Shown here one piece after another: positions 43,915 to 51,658 of a DNA stretch of 64,000 nt (positions within the stretch are counted from its first letter, which is position 1; each line of letters starts with the position of its first letter). The notes beneath the pieces were generated by a model. The model made no database searches and was not told where the DNA came from. It worked only from the letters and a program-made list of their open reading frames with translations. The DNA is taken from assembly GCA_900548455.1 (NCBI GenBank), contig URKQ01000001.1:186001-250000 (forward strand). The letters run 5' to 3'. The DNA is from an uncultured Clostridium sp. (GTDB lineage Bacteria; Bacillota; Clostridia; Clostridiales; Clostridiaceae). Made by a program: the position numbers and the translations under genes.

Positions 43915-44442
43915 ATGGCTAAATTAAGAAAAATGTTAGGTGATATTAATGACCCGTCTGTAGTAGAACTAATGCAGATTATGGAGACTCAAAGCAAGAT
44001 TACTTTGGCTAGTTGGGCAATAGATTATGTGAAAGAACATATACTAAGGATATATGAAAAAATCAATAGTGATGATTTTAGGTTAAGAAGTGCAATATTG
44101 GCTTCAGAAGAATATTTAAATGGTAATAAGAAATTAAGTGAAGTAAAATTAGTTCTCAAAGATATAAAAATTATTCCTAAAGAGCTAGAAGAAGATCCTA
44201 TTGCACAGGCTGCAGCCCGCTCGATAGTAACAGCGTGTGGTACAATTCAAACTCCAACAAATGCACTTGGTTTTACATTTTATAGTGTTGCTGCTATTAT
44301 ATATGAGAAAGTAGGACTATGTGAGAAAACTGAAACTTATAATGAACTGGCAAAAAATGAATTTGTAAAAATATTGGAGTCTTTTAAGTGCATTAGTGTA
44401 GAAAATGAGAATAATCCAGCTAAAATAAATTGGAACTGCTAA
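43915..44442 (+). CDS. Putative immunity-protein-like (Imm5-like) protein
   Basis: A 175-aa all-helical soluble protein. The pattern of paired helices, with SWAIDYVKEHILRIYEK, AILASEEYLNGNKKLSE and AAARSIVTACG, resembles the Imm5-like family found both beside toxins and as stand-alone genes. Function is not established. No toxin gene is adjacent, so it is an orphan if the family call is right. Start: ATG with a modest AAGGA. It ends in a shared convergent terminator. Confidence 0.5.
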   Translation: MAKLRKMLGDINDPSVVELMQIMETQSKITLASWAIDYVKEHILRIYEKINSDDFRLRSAILASEEYLNGNKKLSEVKLVLKDIKIIPKELEEDPIAQAAARSIVTACGTIQTPTNALGFTFYSVAAIIYEKVGLCEKTETYNELAKNEFVKILESFKCISVENENNPAKINWNC

Positions 44443-44460
44443 GAGATAATTGTAATAAAA

Positions 44461-44515
44461 ACTCCTTCTTGTAATAATTTATTGTTTCAATTATTGCCAA
44501 GAAGGAGTCTTATTT
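44461..44515. terminator. Bidirectional long hairpin terminator
   Basis: ACTCCTTCTTG pairs with CAAGAAGGAGT, extended by GTAATAAT/ATTATTGC inside. It lies between the convergent genes at 43915 and 44548. Confidence 0.85.
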
Positions 44516-44547
44516 ATTAGTTTGCACAAGATTTATTACAGGGCTGC

Positions 44548-45087
44548 TTAGCATTTAAAATCATTCCAATTAACTGTAGTAGTTTCATTTGATTCCCAAT
44601 CATGTCTAAGAATTGCGTATCCTATTGCATCGTATGTTTTATCATTTTGAGTTGGCCATGCTTTTCTGTAATGAGCTTCTTTAACAAAACCACATTTATG
44701 AAATACACATCTCATGGCATAATTATCTTCTCTAGTATTTCCTTCGATTCTTTCACTATCAGGATAATTTGAGAAAATATAATGAGTAAGCCATTTTAAG
44801 GAATCTGTTCCTATTCCCAATCCCTTATACTTTGTTAATATTCTTATATCAAACATAGGAGTATCATCTTGTAAATCATATATTCGTAACATTCCAACCC
44901 TAATAGTATCATCTAAAAGAATCCAAAAAGTTTTAATGTCATCACTACTATAATAGTTGTTTTCATAACTTAATTTTATTCTATCTGGATTTGGATTAGG
45001 TGTTCCGTAAAATTCCCAAGTATCTGATGTTAGAAAATTAATAAGTAAATCAATTTCATTTTTAAATTCTTCAAAGTGTAAGTTCAT
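44548..45087 (-). CDS. GNAT-family N-acetyltransferase
   Basis: A 179-aa acetyltransferase of the RimJ/RimL-like type. Acetyl-CoA motif LTKYKGLGIGTDSLKWL (about 84-100), then NTREDNYAMRCVFHKCGF (motif B), which is the usual N-x-x-S/A...F-x-K-x-G-F pattern. Start: an upstream in-frame ATG is part of ATGGAGGA, which is the ribosome site for the ATG at 45087; the latter is chosen. Probably modifies a small metabolite or a protein N terminus. Confidence 0.82.
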   Translation of the reverse strand: MNLHFEEFKNEIDLLINFLTSDTWEFYGTPNPNPDRIKLSYENNYYSSDDIKTFWILLDDTIRVGMLRIYDLQDDTPMFDIRILTKYKGLGIGTDSLKWLTHYIFSNYPDSERIEGNTREDNYAMRCVFHKCGFVKEAHYRKAWPTQNDKTYDAIGYAILRHDWESNETTTVNWNDFKC

Positions 45088-45301
45088 TTTATTTTCCTCC
45101 ATAACATTAAAAGTAAATAGTGTAATTTAATTGTAAATGAAGCGAAATTAAAAGTAAAGATTATTTGAGAATATTTTTGCTCGTATATTTCTAGTAGGAA
45201 GCAGTATCTTAAATATAATATATTGTATCTGGCTTAAAATAAGAGTACCGGAGTACTCAGTTTCTTTAGAAAATATAATTCTTATATTGTTTGTAATAAT
45301 T

Positions 45302-45832
45302 TTATAAATTACGCTTAGTATATCTAAGTACTACAATTCCCTTATCTGAAATGATTTCTTCCAGATGCAAATCAATCTTAGGGTTATTATCTAAAAACAA
45401 AGGTCTACCTTTACCTAGTATAGTAGGAATTATTCCAATTATATATTCATCAATAATATTAGCTTTAATAAAGCTATCTATAAGTATGCCTCCACCAAAG
45501 AGAAAAATATTTTTGCCTTCATTTTTTCTCTCAGACTCTATTACTTTACATATGTCATCATTTATAAAGTATATATTGTCATAGTTTTTTAGATTTTCAG
45601 AAGTTGCTACATATACTTTTTTATCTTTAAAGTCATTATGCATACCTTGGTCGTAGCATCTTTTACCCATAACTACAACGTCTATAGTACTTAAAAATTT
45701 ATTGTAGTCCCATTTGTTTTTTGTATTTAAGGTATCATCACCATCACCAACAATCCAGTCATAGCCCCCATCTTCAGAAGCTATATATCCATCTAAACTC
45801 ATTGCTAAAGTCATTTTTATTTTTGCATTCAT
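45302..45832 (-). CDS. RibD C-terminal / dihydrofolate reductase-like protein
   Basis: A 176-aa NADPH-binding reductase of the RibD_C superfamily. It begins KIKMTLAMSLDGYIASEDG, then VVVMGKRCYD and the nucleotide loop NIFLFGGGILIDSFI. It ends with the LYLEEI-like strand and a terminal basic stretch. Such stand-alone proteins are usually uncharacterised reductases rather than true riboflavin or folate enzymes; no rib genes adjoin. Start: ATG at 45832 after TAGGTG, favoured over a TTG 15 bases upstream. Confidence 0.8.
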   Translation of the reverse strand: MNAKIKMTLAMSLDGYIASEDGGYDWIVGDGDDTLNTKNKWDYNKFLSTIDVVVMGKRCYDQGMHNDFKDKKVYVATSENLKNYDNIYFINDDICKVIESERKNEGKNIFLFGGGILIDSFIKANIIDEYIIGIIPTILGKGRPLFLDNNPKIDLHLEEIISDKGIVVLRYTKRNL

Positions 45833-46001
45833 TTTAACACCTACCAATACTAGTATAATTTTAAAATTAAGATTATTAATTGTAACAGATATAAACCTAT
45901 AGTAAAATTAAAGATGTAATATGTTAATTTTATCATATACATAATAAAATAGGATTACCAATATATATAGCTAAAATGTATTGAATGGAGGAGATAGATT
46001 T

Positions 46002-46499
46002 ATGAAAGAGATATTACATGAAAACTTTAATGAAAATTCTTTTAACTTAATAGGGAATGATTGGCTATTACTTACAGCTGAAAAAGAAGGAAAAGCTAAT
46101 ACTATGACTGCTTCATGGGGTGGTTTAGGGATTTTATGGAATAAAAAAGTAGCTTACATTTTTATAAGACCTCAACGTTACACAAAGGAATTTGTAGATT
46201 CAGCAGATAGACTTTCAATTTCAGTTTTACCTAATGATTATAGAAAAGAATTAGGATATTTAGGAAGAATCTCTGGTAGAGATGAAGATAAGATATCTAA
46301 GGCAAATTTAACAGTGAAAGAATATGAAGATGTACCATATTTTGAAGAAGCAAGATTAACAATGATTTGTAAGAAACTTTATGCCCAAGAGTTAAAGGAA
46401 GAATGTTTTATAGACAAAGAGATTATAGATAAGTGTTATCCTCAAAAAGATTATCACACAATGTATGTGGTAGAAATTGAAAAAATATTAGAAAAATAA
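46002..46499 (+). CDS. Flavin reductase-like domain protein
   Basis: A 165-aa FMN-binding split-barrel protein of the flavin reductase family. NDWLLLTAEKEGKANTMTAS is the usual start of the barrel, with the FMN loop at TASWGGLGILWNKK and IRPQRYTKEF. It may reduce FMN with NAD(P)H or bind flavin as an electron carrier. Start: ATG 46002 after GGAGGAG, preferred over a TTG 21 bases upstream. Ends at a terminator shared with the convergent MerR gene. Confidence 0.8.
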   Translation: MKEILHENFNENSFNLIGNDWLLLTAEKEGKANTMTASWGGLGILWNKKVAYIFIRPQRYTKEFVDSADRLSISVLPNDYRKELGYLGRISGRDEDKISKANLTVKEYEDVPYFEEARLTMICKKLYAQELKEECFIDKEIIDKCYPQKDYHTMYVVEIEKILEK

Positions 46500-46510
46500 A
46501 TGTAAAAAAT

Positions 46511-46555
46511 AGTAGCCTTAGATACTAATGTTAGTAAACTAAGGCTACTCTTATT
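46511..46555. terminator. Bidirectional terminator between flavin reductase and MerR genes
   Basis: AGTAGCCTTAG pairs with CTAAGGCTACT, loop of 17 that can pair further (ACTAA/TTAGT), with A- and T-rich flanks. Confidence 0.8.
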
Positions 46556-46958
46556 TTATACTATGACAGCATGAATTTTTATGAATAGATTCAGTTCCAG
46601 CTTCAATAGCTGTTTTGTAATATAAGCATTTATGATTTATTAAATCTAGTGATTTTTGTAGAGATTCTATTTGAGACTCAACTGTTTTTTTCCTTTCAAG
46701 GAACATTTCATACCTTTCATTTAGAGAAGAGTCACCAGCTTTAACCCAATCACTAAAAATTTTTATATCTTTTATAGGCATACCTGTATTTTTTAAACAT
46801 TCAATAAGCTCAAGCATTTTTATATCAGACTCTGAAAAAATACGATACCCAGATTCTGTTCTTTCCACGAAAGGCAGCAAGCCTTCTTTATCATAATATC
46901 TTATTGTAGATATTGATAAATTCATTTTTTTAGCAACTTCACTTATAGAAAAACTCAT
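46551..46958 (-). CDS. MerR-family transcriptional regulator
   Basis: A 135-aa MerR regulator. The HTH is FSISEVAKKMNLSISTIRYY, wing at RTESGYRIFSESDI, then a coiled coil (about 80-115). The tail ends KNSCCHSIK with a Cys pair and His that could bind metal or sense redox state, though it may be only a family tail. It diverges from the DXS-like gene, whose promoter has the 19-bp spacer typical of MerR-activated promoters. Start: ATG after AAGGTGG. Confidence 0.87.
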   Translation of the reverse strand: MSFSISEVAKKMNLSISTIRYYDKEGLLPFVERTESGYRIFSESDIKMLELIECLKNTGMPIKDIKIFSDWVKAGDSSLNERYEMFLERKKTVESQIESLQKSLDLINHKCLYYKTAIEAGTESIHKNSCCHSIK

Positions 46959-46995
46959 TTTTAATTAACCACCTTTCCAGTATAAATTAGTTAAT

Positions 46996-47024
46996 ACTCT
47001 ACTGGTTAATATTTTTTTTGTCAA
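46996..47024 (-). promoter_or_regulatory. Promoter of the MerR gene
   Basis: On the minus strand TTGACA (47024-47019), 17-bp spacer, TAGAGT (47001-46996). It lies close to the divergent promoter at 47030, so one regulator could control both. Confidence 0.45.
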
Positions 47025-47029
47025 GGGTA

Positions 47030-47060
47030 TTGACAGTAAAGTTAACTTTAGGGTTATACT
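47030..47060 (+). promoter_or_regulatory. MerR-type promoter of the DXS-like gene
   Basis: TTGACA (47030-47035) and TATACT (47055-47060) are separated by 19 bp. The spacer holds the palindrome TAAAGTTAACTTTA. A stretched spacer with an internal dyad is the hallmark of MerR-activated promoters, and a merR gene is divergent here. Confidence 0.6.
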
Positions 47061-47168
47061 TTCCTTGTTGAGAAAATATGAACTGCATTTAAATGTCTAG
47101 TAAAGTATAGATTTTTGCAGTCAGTCTATATATAGGCAAGTAGAGAGATAGATAAAGGAGAGTAAATT

Positions 47169-48929
47169 ATGGATAGTGTTTTAAGTAAAATAAATTCACC
47201 AAAAGATTTAAGGAAATTTTCATTAGATGAGTTAAATGTTTTAGCTGATGAAATTAGGGATGTTTTAATAAAAAAAGTAAATGTTACAGGGGGACATATG
47301 GCACCTAATTTAGGCATGGTTGAAGCAACTATTGCTATGCATTATGTTTTTAATTCTCCTGTTGATAAAATGGTATTTGATGTATCTCATCAAAGTTATG
47401 TTCATAAAATTTTGACTGGTAGAAAAGAAGCTTTTATAAACACAGACAAATATTATTCAATTTCAGGTTATACAAATCCAGAAGAAAGTGACCATGATCA
47501 TTTTGTAGTAGGCCATACATCCACATCTGTTAGTTTGGCAACAGGTCTTGCAAAGGCAAGAGATCTTAAAGGGGATAAAGAAAATATCATAGCAATAATA
47601 GGTGATGGCTCATTAAGTGGTGGAGAAGCCTATGAAGGTCTTAATAATGCAGCAGTTTTAAATAGTAATATGATTATTCTTGTAAATGATAATGAAATGT
47701 CCATTGCAGAAAATCAAGGTGGACTATATGGAAATCTTGCAAAACTTAGAGATACAAAAGGAGAAGCAGAATGCAACTTCTTCAAGGCACTTGGATTTGA
47801 TTATTACTATATAGAAGATGGTAACAACATAAAGAACGTTATTGAAGCTTTAGAGAAAGTTAAAGATACGGACAAACCAGTAGTTGTTCATATGCATACC
47901 TTAAAGGGAAAAGGCTTGGATATGGCAGAGAAAAACAAGGAACACTGGCATTGGATTATGCCTGGTGAAGTAGACGGATCATTTGATGCTACAAAGAATG
48001 GAGAAAATTATGGCAGTGTTACTGCAGACTTTATAACAGAAAAATATAAGGAAGATAAAACGGTAATTGCTATTTCTCCAGCAACTCCAGGAGTAACAGG
48101 TTTTACACCAGAATTTAGAGAAAAAGCAGGAGTTAATTATATTGATGTGGGAATTGCAGAAGAACATGCAGTTGCATTTGCATCAGGTATAGCAGCAAAT
48201 GGTGGAAAACCAATAATAGGGGTTCATAGTTCATTCATTCAACGTACTTATGATCAATTATCTCAGGATTTATCACTAAATAAGAATAGCGCAACTATTC
48301 TTGTATTTGGAAATGGAATTTCAGGAGCAGATGCTACACATTTAGGTATATTTGATATTCCATTAATAAGTAATATTCCAAACATGGTATATTTAGCACC
48401 AACTACTAAGGAAGAATATTTAAGGATGATTAATTGGTCTGTAGATCAAAATGATTATCCAGTGGCTATAAGGATTCCAAGTGGAAAATTAATTTCCACA
48501 GGAGTGAAAGATACCACTAACTATTCTGATTTAAATAAATATAAAGTTGAAAGTAAGGGAAGCAAAGTTGCAATTATAGGACTTGGAAGTTTCTTAGAAC
48601 TTGGAAAAAATACGAAAAAAGCATTGAAAGAAAAAACAGGAAATGATGCCACATTAATAAATCCAAGATTTATTACAGGAATAGACGAGGAATTATTAGA
48701 AGACTTAAAAGTGAATCATGAAGTGGTAATAACATTAGAAGATGGTGTTCTTCATGGTGGATTTGGTGAAAAAATTTCACGTTTCTACGGTAGTTCAGAG
48801 ATGAAAGTTTTAAACTTTGGAAGTGATAAAGAGTTCACGGATAGAGTTTCTTTAGATGAGTTATACGATCGTTACCACTTAAAAGAAGAATTGATAATAA
48901 ATGATATTATCAATGTATTAAATAAATAA
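47169..48929 (+). CDS. DXS-like thiamine-diphosphate transketolase family enzyme
   Basis: A 586-aa protein related to 1-deoxy-D-xylulose-5-phosphate synthase. The first domain has GGHMAPNLGMVEATIAMHYV and DVSHQSYVHKILTGR. The ThDP motif is GDGSLSGGEAYEGLNNAA with ND about 30 residues later. The second domain has DVGIAEEHAVAFASGIA (Glu for the cofactor), and a C-terminal transketolase domain follows. Departures from canonical DXS, such as HMAPNLG instead of HFASNLG and DVSHQ instead of DVGHQ, plus a shorter length, suggest a paralog with another acyl donor or acceptor rather than the housekeeping isoprenoid enzyme. Probably activated by the adjacent MerR regulator. Start: ATG after AAAGGAG. 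Confidence 0.78.
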   Translation: MDSVLSKINSPKDLRKFSLDELNVLADEIRDVLIKKVNVTGGHMAPNLGMVEATIAMHYVFNSPVDKMVFDVSHQSYVHKILTGRKEAFINTDKYYSISGYTNPEESDHDHFVVGHTSTSVSLATGLAKARDLKGDKENIIAIIGDGSLSGGEAYEGLNNAAVLNSNMIILVNDNEMSIAENQGGLYGNLAKLRDTKGEAECNFFKALGFDYYYIEDGNNIKNVIEALEKVKDTDKPVVVHMHTLKGKGLDMAEKNKEHWHWIMPGEVDGSFDATKNGENYGSVTADFITEKYKEDKTVIAISPATPGVTGFTPEFREKAGVNYIDVGIAEEHAVAFASGIAANGGKPIIGVHSSFIQRTYDQLSQDLSLNKNSATILVFGNGISGADATHLGIFDIPLISNIPNMVYLAPTTKEEYLRMINWSVDQNDYPVAIRIPSGKLISTGVKDTTNYSDLNKYKVESKGSKVAIIGLGSFLELGKNTKKALKEKTGNDATLINPRFITGIDEELLEDLKVNHEVVITLEDGVLHGGFGEKISRFYGSSEMKVLNFGSDKEFTDRVSLDELYDRYHLKEELIINDIINVLNK

Positions 48930-48936
48930 TGAAAAT

Positions 48937-48980
48937 GGCTTAAAGGTAAAACTGGATATTTTATCTTTAAGCCGTTTTAT
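48937..48980. terminator. Terminator after the DXS-like gene
   Basis: GGCTTAAAGGTAAAA pairs with TTTTATCTTTAAGCC; AAAA and TTTT tracts flank it. Convergent gene downstream may share it. Confidence 0.85.
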
Positions 48981-48998
48981 TTAATTTATATATTTAAT

Positions 48999-49535
48999 TT
49001 AGTAGGGCTTACATCTGTGCTCTTCCCACCAACCAAAGGCAACGATAGCACTATCTAGTGTTACTGGTAAAAACCCACCAAGATAAACACTAAGGGCTTG
49101 ACCAGGAGATAGGATAATTTGTCCACCGTCAACTACTAAGGTTGTGTTAGGTGAGACAATTCGGCTAAATATATCTACTCCATTTTTAGGTGGCTCAGTT
49201 GCTGTGCTTAAATATACAATTTTTCCATTAGGATTTGGTTTTGGTTTAATACCTACATTGGCACAACTAACAGAATCACTAACGGTTCCTCCGATGAAGT
49301 AACCTCGAAGATAAAATTCCGCAGATAAATTTGCTTCTGATATATTTGTAATAGTTATGGCATTTACATATATATCCACATTAGAACATTTGGGATTTAC
49401 CAGTGCAGCTATTGCACGTGGGCTTTGTCCTTCTAATGTTGGTGTTTGACCAATAAAGTAATTGCCTTTTTTAGATTGATATAATGAATAAGGGATAGAA
49501 ACTTCTTTATTTGTAACCATTTGAGGGTAAAACAT
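48999..49535 (-). CDS. Hypothetical protein, DUF6143-like
   Basis: A 178-aa soluble beta-rich protein. Features are YPQMVTNKEVSIPYSLYQSK, repeated hydrophobic strands and the ending FGWWEEHRCKPY. Spacing of Gly/Pro and the STATEPPKNG segment fit a clostridial family I tentatively place with DUF6143; function unknown. No signal peptide or membrane helix. Start: ATG at 49535 after AGGTGAT, preferred over a GTG nine bases upstream. It stands alone on the minus strand. Confidence 0.5.
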   Translation of the reverse strand: MFYPQMVTNKEVSIPYSLYQSKKGNYFIGQTPTLEGQSPRAIAALVNPKCSNVDIYVNAITITNISEANLSAEFYLRGYFIGGTVSDSVSCANVGIKPKPNPNGKIVYLSTATEPPKNGVDIFSRIVSPNTTLVVDGGQIILSPGQALSVYLGGFLPVTLDSAIVAFGWWEEHRCKPY

Positions 49536-49729
49536 ACTAATCACCTATCATATATTTTAGGAAAGACTTTCCTATAAATAGTATATTAATAAAGAGCAAA
49601 AGTGTGTTCACAAATAACGAATTCTTAATATAAGTTTATGTATTTAGTCATCATATGTAGGGTGAATATGATACAATAATGTTGAATATTAAAAAAATAG
49701 TATGATTTTTACATGAGGAGGGCTTTTTT

Positions 49730-50395
49730 ATGAAGAGGTTATTAGTATTATTATTGGTTTTATTATCTTTAAACATTATGGTAGGATGTAACAATAATGA
49801 AAGTAGCAATGATAGAAATTCTAAAAAGGAAGAAAATAATACTACTGAAAGTAAAGTGGTAAAAAATAGTGCAAAGGATATAAAGGATAGTGCAACGGAT
49901 ATAAAAGATGATAAGGAGAAAGAAACTTTAAGTAATGTAAAAGATGAAGATGCAAAAGCATCTATTAAGTCAGAAGACAAGAAGGATGAACCTATAAAAA
50001 ACAAAGAAGAAGATGAGAAATTTTATTTTGGAGAATGGAAAATAAATAAATATATTGGGGCTGGTATTGGCGTTAATGATAAGGAGCAGATTGAAGGTAT
50101 AATAGGAAAAACTGTATCATTCTCAAATGAATCTGCAAATTATTTTGAAAACCATCTGCTTGATAAAAAGAATACCATAAAAAATCCAAGTTATAAGGAG
50201 ACAGAAGTAGAGGTACAGGAATACCTAAATGGGTATAAAGCTTCTAATGATGTAGTAGGATTCCAAGGAAACAATGTCCAAAAGATTGATATTATGGATG
50301 GAAATCAAGCTGTGATTATGTCTTTAATAAAAGATAATAACAGATTATTAATTCATTTACCAGGAGTTTTTTTAGAACTTGAAAGGGTAAATTAG
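49730..50395 (+). CDS. Lipoprotein of unknown function
   Basis: A 221-aa predicted lipoprotein. The signal MKRLLVLLLVLLSLNIMVGC has a lipobox with Cys20. A long Lys/Asp/Ser-rich linker (21-100) follows with repeats of the type KDIKDSATDIKDDKE. A C-terminal domain starts at FYFGEWKINKYIGAGIGV and probably folds as a small beta barrel. Function not recognised. Start: ATG after GAGGAGGG. The small membrane-protein gene at 50405 is directly downstream. Confidence 0.7.
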   Translation: MKRLLVLLLVLLSLNIMVGCNNNESSNDRNSKKEENNTTESKVVKNSAKDIKDSATDIKDDKEKETLSNVKDEDAKASIKSEDKKDEPIKNKEEDEKFYFGEWKINKYIGAGIGVNDKEQIEGIIGKTVSFSNESANYFENHLLDKKNTIKNPSYKETEVEVQEYLNGYKASNDVVGFQGNNVQKIDIMDGNQAVIMSLIKDNNRLLIHLPGVFLELERVN

Positions 50396-50404
50396 GTCCA
50401 TGTT

Positions 50405-50575
50405 ATGAAAAATAGTCAGTATAATAAGGGAACACATATTGGTATAGGAGTTGGATTAGGAGCTTTTTTAGGATTCTTATGTGATAATATTGATGTAGGA
50501 ATAGTATTTGGGATTATTGGTGGAATATTTTTTGAGGTATACTTGGATAACAAATTTAAAGATGATAATGAATAG
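50405..50575 (+). CDS. Small glycine-rich membrane protein (56 aa)
   Basis: Encodes MKNSQYNKGTHIGIGVGLGA followed by two short hydrophobic helices (about 12-28 and 31-47) rich in Gly (IGIGVGLG, IIGG), a glycine-zipper-like pattern, and a charged tail ending DNE. It follows the lipoprotein stop by 9 bases with a weak AGG site, so it is probably coexpressed. No known family assigned. Confidence 0.45.
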   Translation: MKNSQYNKGTHIGIGVGLGAFLGFLCDNIDVGIVFGIIGGIFFEVYLDNKFKDDNE

Positions 50576-50677
50576 AAGTAAGTTTATAATTATAAGACAA
50601 AAGAAGGCTTAAAAAGTCGGGGTATCAATCTTTTACGATGTTAAGATTAGATTAAAGAATTGTAAGGGAGTAAGGTT

Positions 50678-51535
50678 ATGGAATGGATTGAAAGTATTAG
50701 AGAAGCTATTTCTTATATTGAAGATAATATTACTGAGGATTTATCCATTAAAGAAATTGCATATAGAGTAAATGTGTCTCCTTTTTATTTTCAAAAAGGA
50801 TTTGCAATGTTATGTGGCTATTCTTTAAGTGAGTACATTAAGAGAAGAAGACTTGCACTTGCCGGCAGTGAAGTTTTATCTACTAATGGAAAGATAATAG
50901 ATATTGCCATAAAGTATGGATATGATTCGCCAGATAGCTTTACAAAAGCTTTTACAAGATTCCATGGTGTTACACCGTCTGCAGTTCGTAAAGAGGGTGC
51001 AATGATAAAATCATTTGTTGCTCTTAAAATCAAATTTTCGTTGGAGGGTGGATATATTATGGACTATAAAATAGTTGAGAAAGATGCATTTAAGGTTATA
51101 GGAGCGTCTAGAAAATTTAAATATGATTCAGCATTTAAGGAGGTACCTTCATTTTGGAATGAGCATATTTCACAAGGTAAATTAAAGGAGATATGTGGAA
51201 TGTATGGCATTAATATTGATGAAGAAATGATGGGAAATGAATTTGAGTACATTATTGCAGAGGATTATTCCAAAGAAAAAGAAGGTATGGAAGGATATAT
51301 AGTTAAAACAATTCCTAAGTTTACATGGGCTATTTTCCCTTGTTGTGGACCAAGTCCAGAAGCAATTCAAGATACTCATAAAAAGATATTTTCGGAGTGG
51401 TTGCCAAACAGTAGAGATTACGAAATTGCTGCAGGCTATAATATTGAAATGTATAATAATCCAAGTGATTATGAAAAAGGAATTTTGGATGAAAAGTACT
51501 ATAGTGAAATTTGGATTCCAGTAAAGAGAAAGTAG
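50678..51535 (+). CDS. AraC-family regulator with GyrI-like effector domain
   Basis: A 285-aa Rob/SoxS-type regulator. The N-terminal double HTH (1-105) includes LSIKEIAYRVNVSPFYFQKG and IAIKYGYDSPDSFTKAF with FHGVTPSAVRK. The C-terminal GyrI-like domain (about 130-285) ends in EYYSEIWIPVKRK. Such proteins bind small amphipathic ligands and activate multidrug or stress genes; target unknown. Start: ATG after AAGGGAG. A 31-bp near-copy of its own 3' coding sequence occurs just downstream at 51595. Confidence 0.88.
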   Translation: MEWIESIREAISYIEDNITEDLSIKEIAYRVNVSPFYFQKGFAMLCGYSLSEYIKRRRLALAGSEVLSTNGKIIDIAIKYGYDSPDSFTKAFTRFHGVTPSAVRKEGAMIKSFVALKIKFSLEGGYIMDYKIVEKDAFKVIGASRKFKYDSAFKEVPSFWNEHISQGKLKEICGMYGINIDEEMMGNEFEYIIAEDYSKEKEGMEGYIVKTIPKFTWAIFPCCGPSPEAIQDTHKKIFSEWLPNSRDYEIAAGYNIEMYNNPSDYEKGILDEKYYSEIWIPVKRK

Positions 51536-51554
51536 AGTTTTATTATTAGATGGG

Positions 51555-51593
51555 GCGTCACAAAATAGAGTTATCTATTTTGTGACGTTTCTT
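51555..51593 (+). terminator. Terminator after the AraC/GyrI gene
   Basis: GCGTCACAAAATAGA pairs with TCTATTTTGTGACGT (one G-T), loop of 4, then a T-rich tract. Confidence 0.85.
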
Positions 51594-51594
51594 T

Positions 51595-51625
51595 AGAAAA
51601 AGAAGGGATGGAAGAATATATAGTT
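51595..51625 (+). repeat. 31-bp fragment duplicated from the AraC/GyrI gene
   Basis: Matches 51274-51304 at 29 of 31 positions (AGAAAAAGAAGG, ATGGAAG, ATATATAGTT). It probably marks the leftover of a tandem partial duplication with deletion. Confidence 0.5.
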
Positions 51626-51658
51626 TTTTAAAAGAAATACTAAGGATGAGGTGATTTT

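Noticed and set aside
45240..45260. GAGTAC-CG-GAGTAC palindromic motif between the GNAT and RibD-like genes
   Set aside because: Short, unsupported by a promoter or a second copy; left out as an operator.
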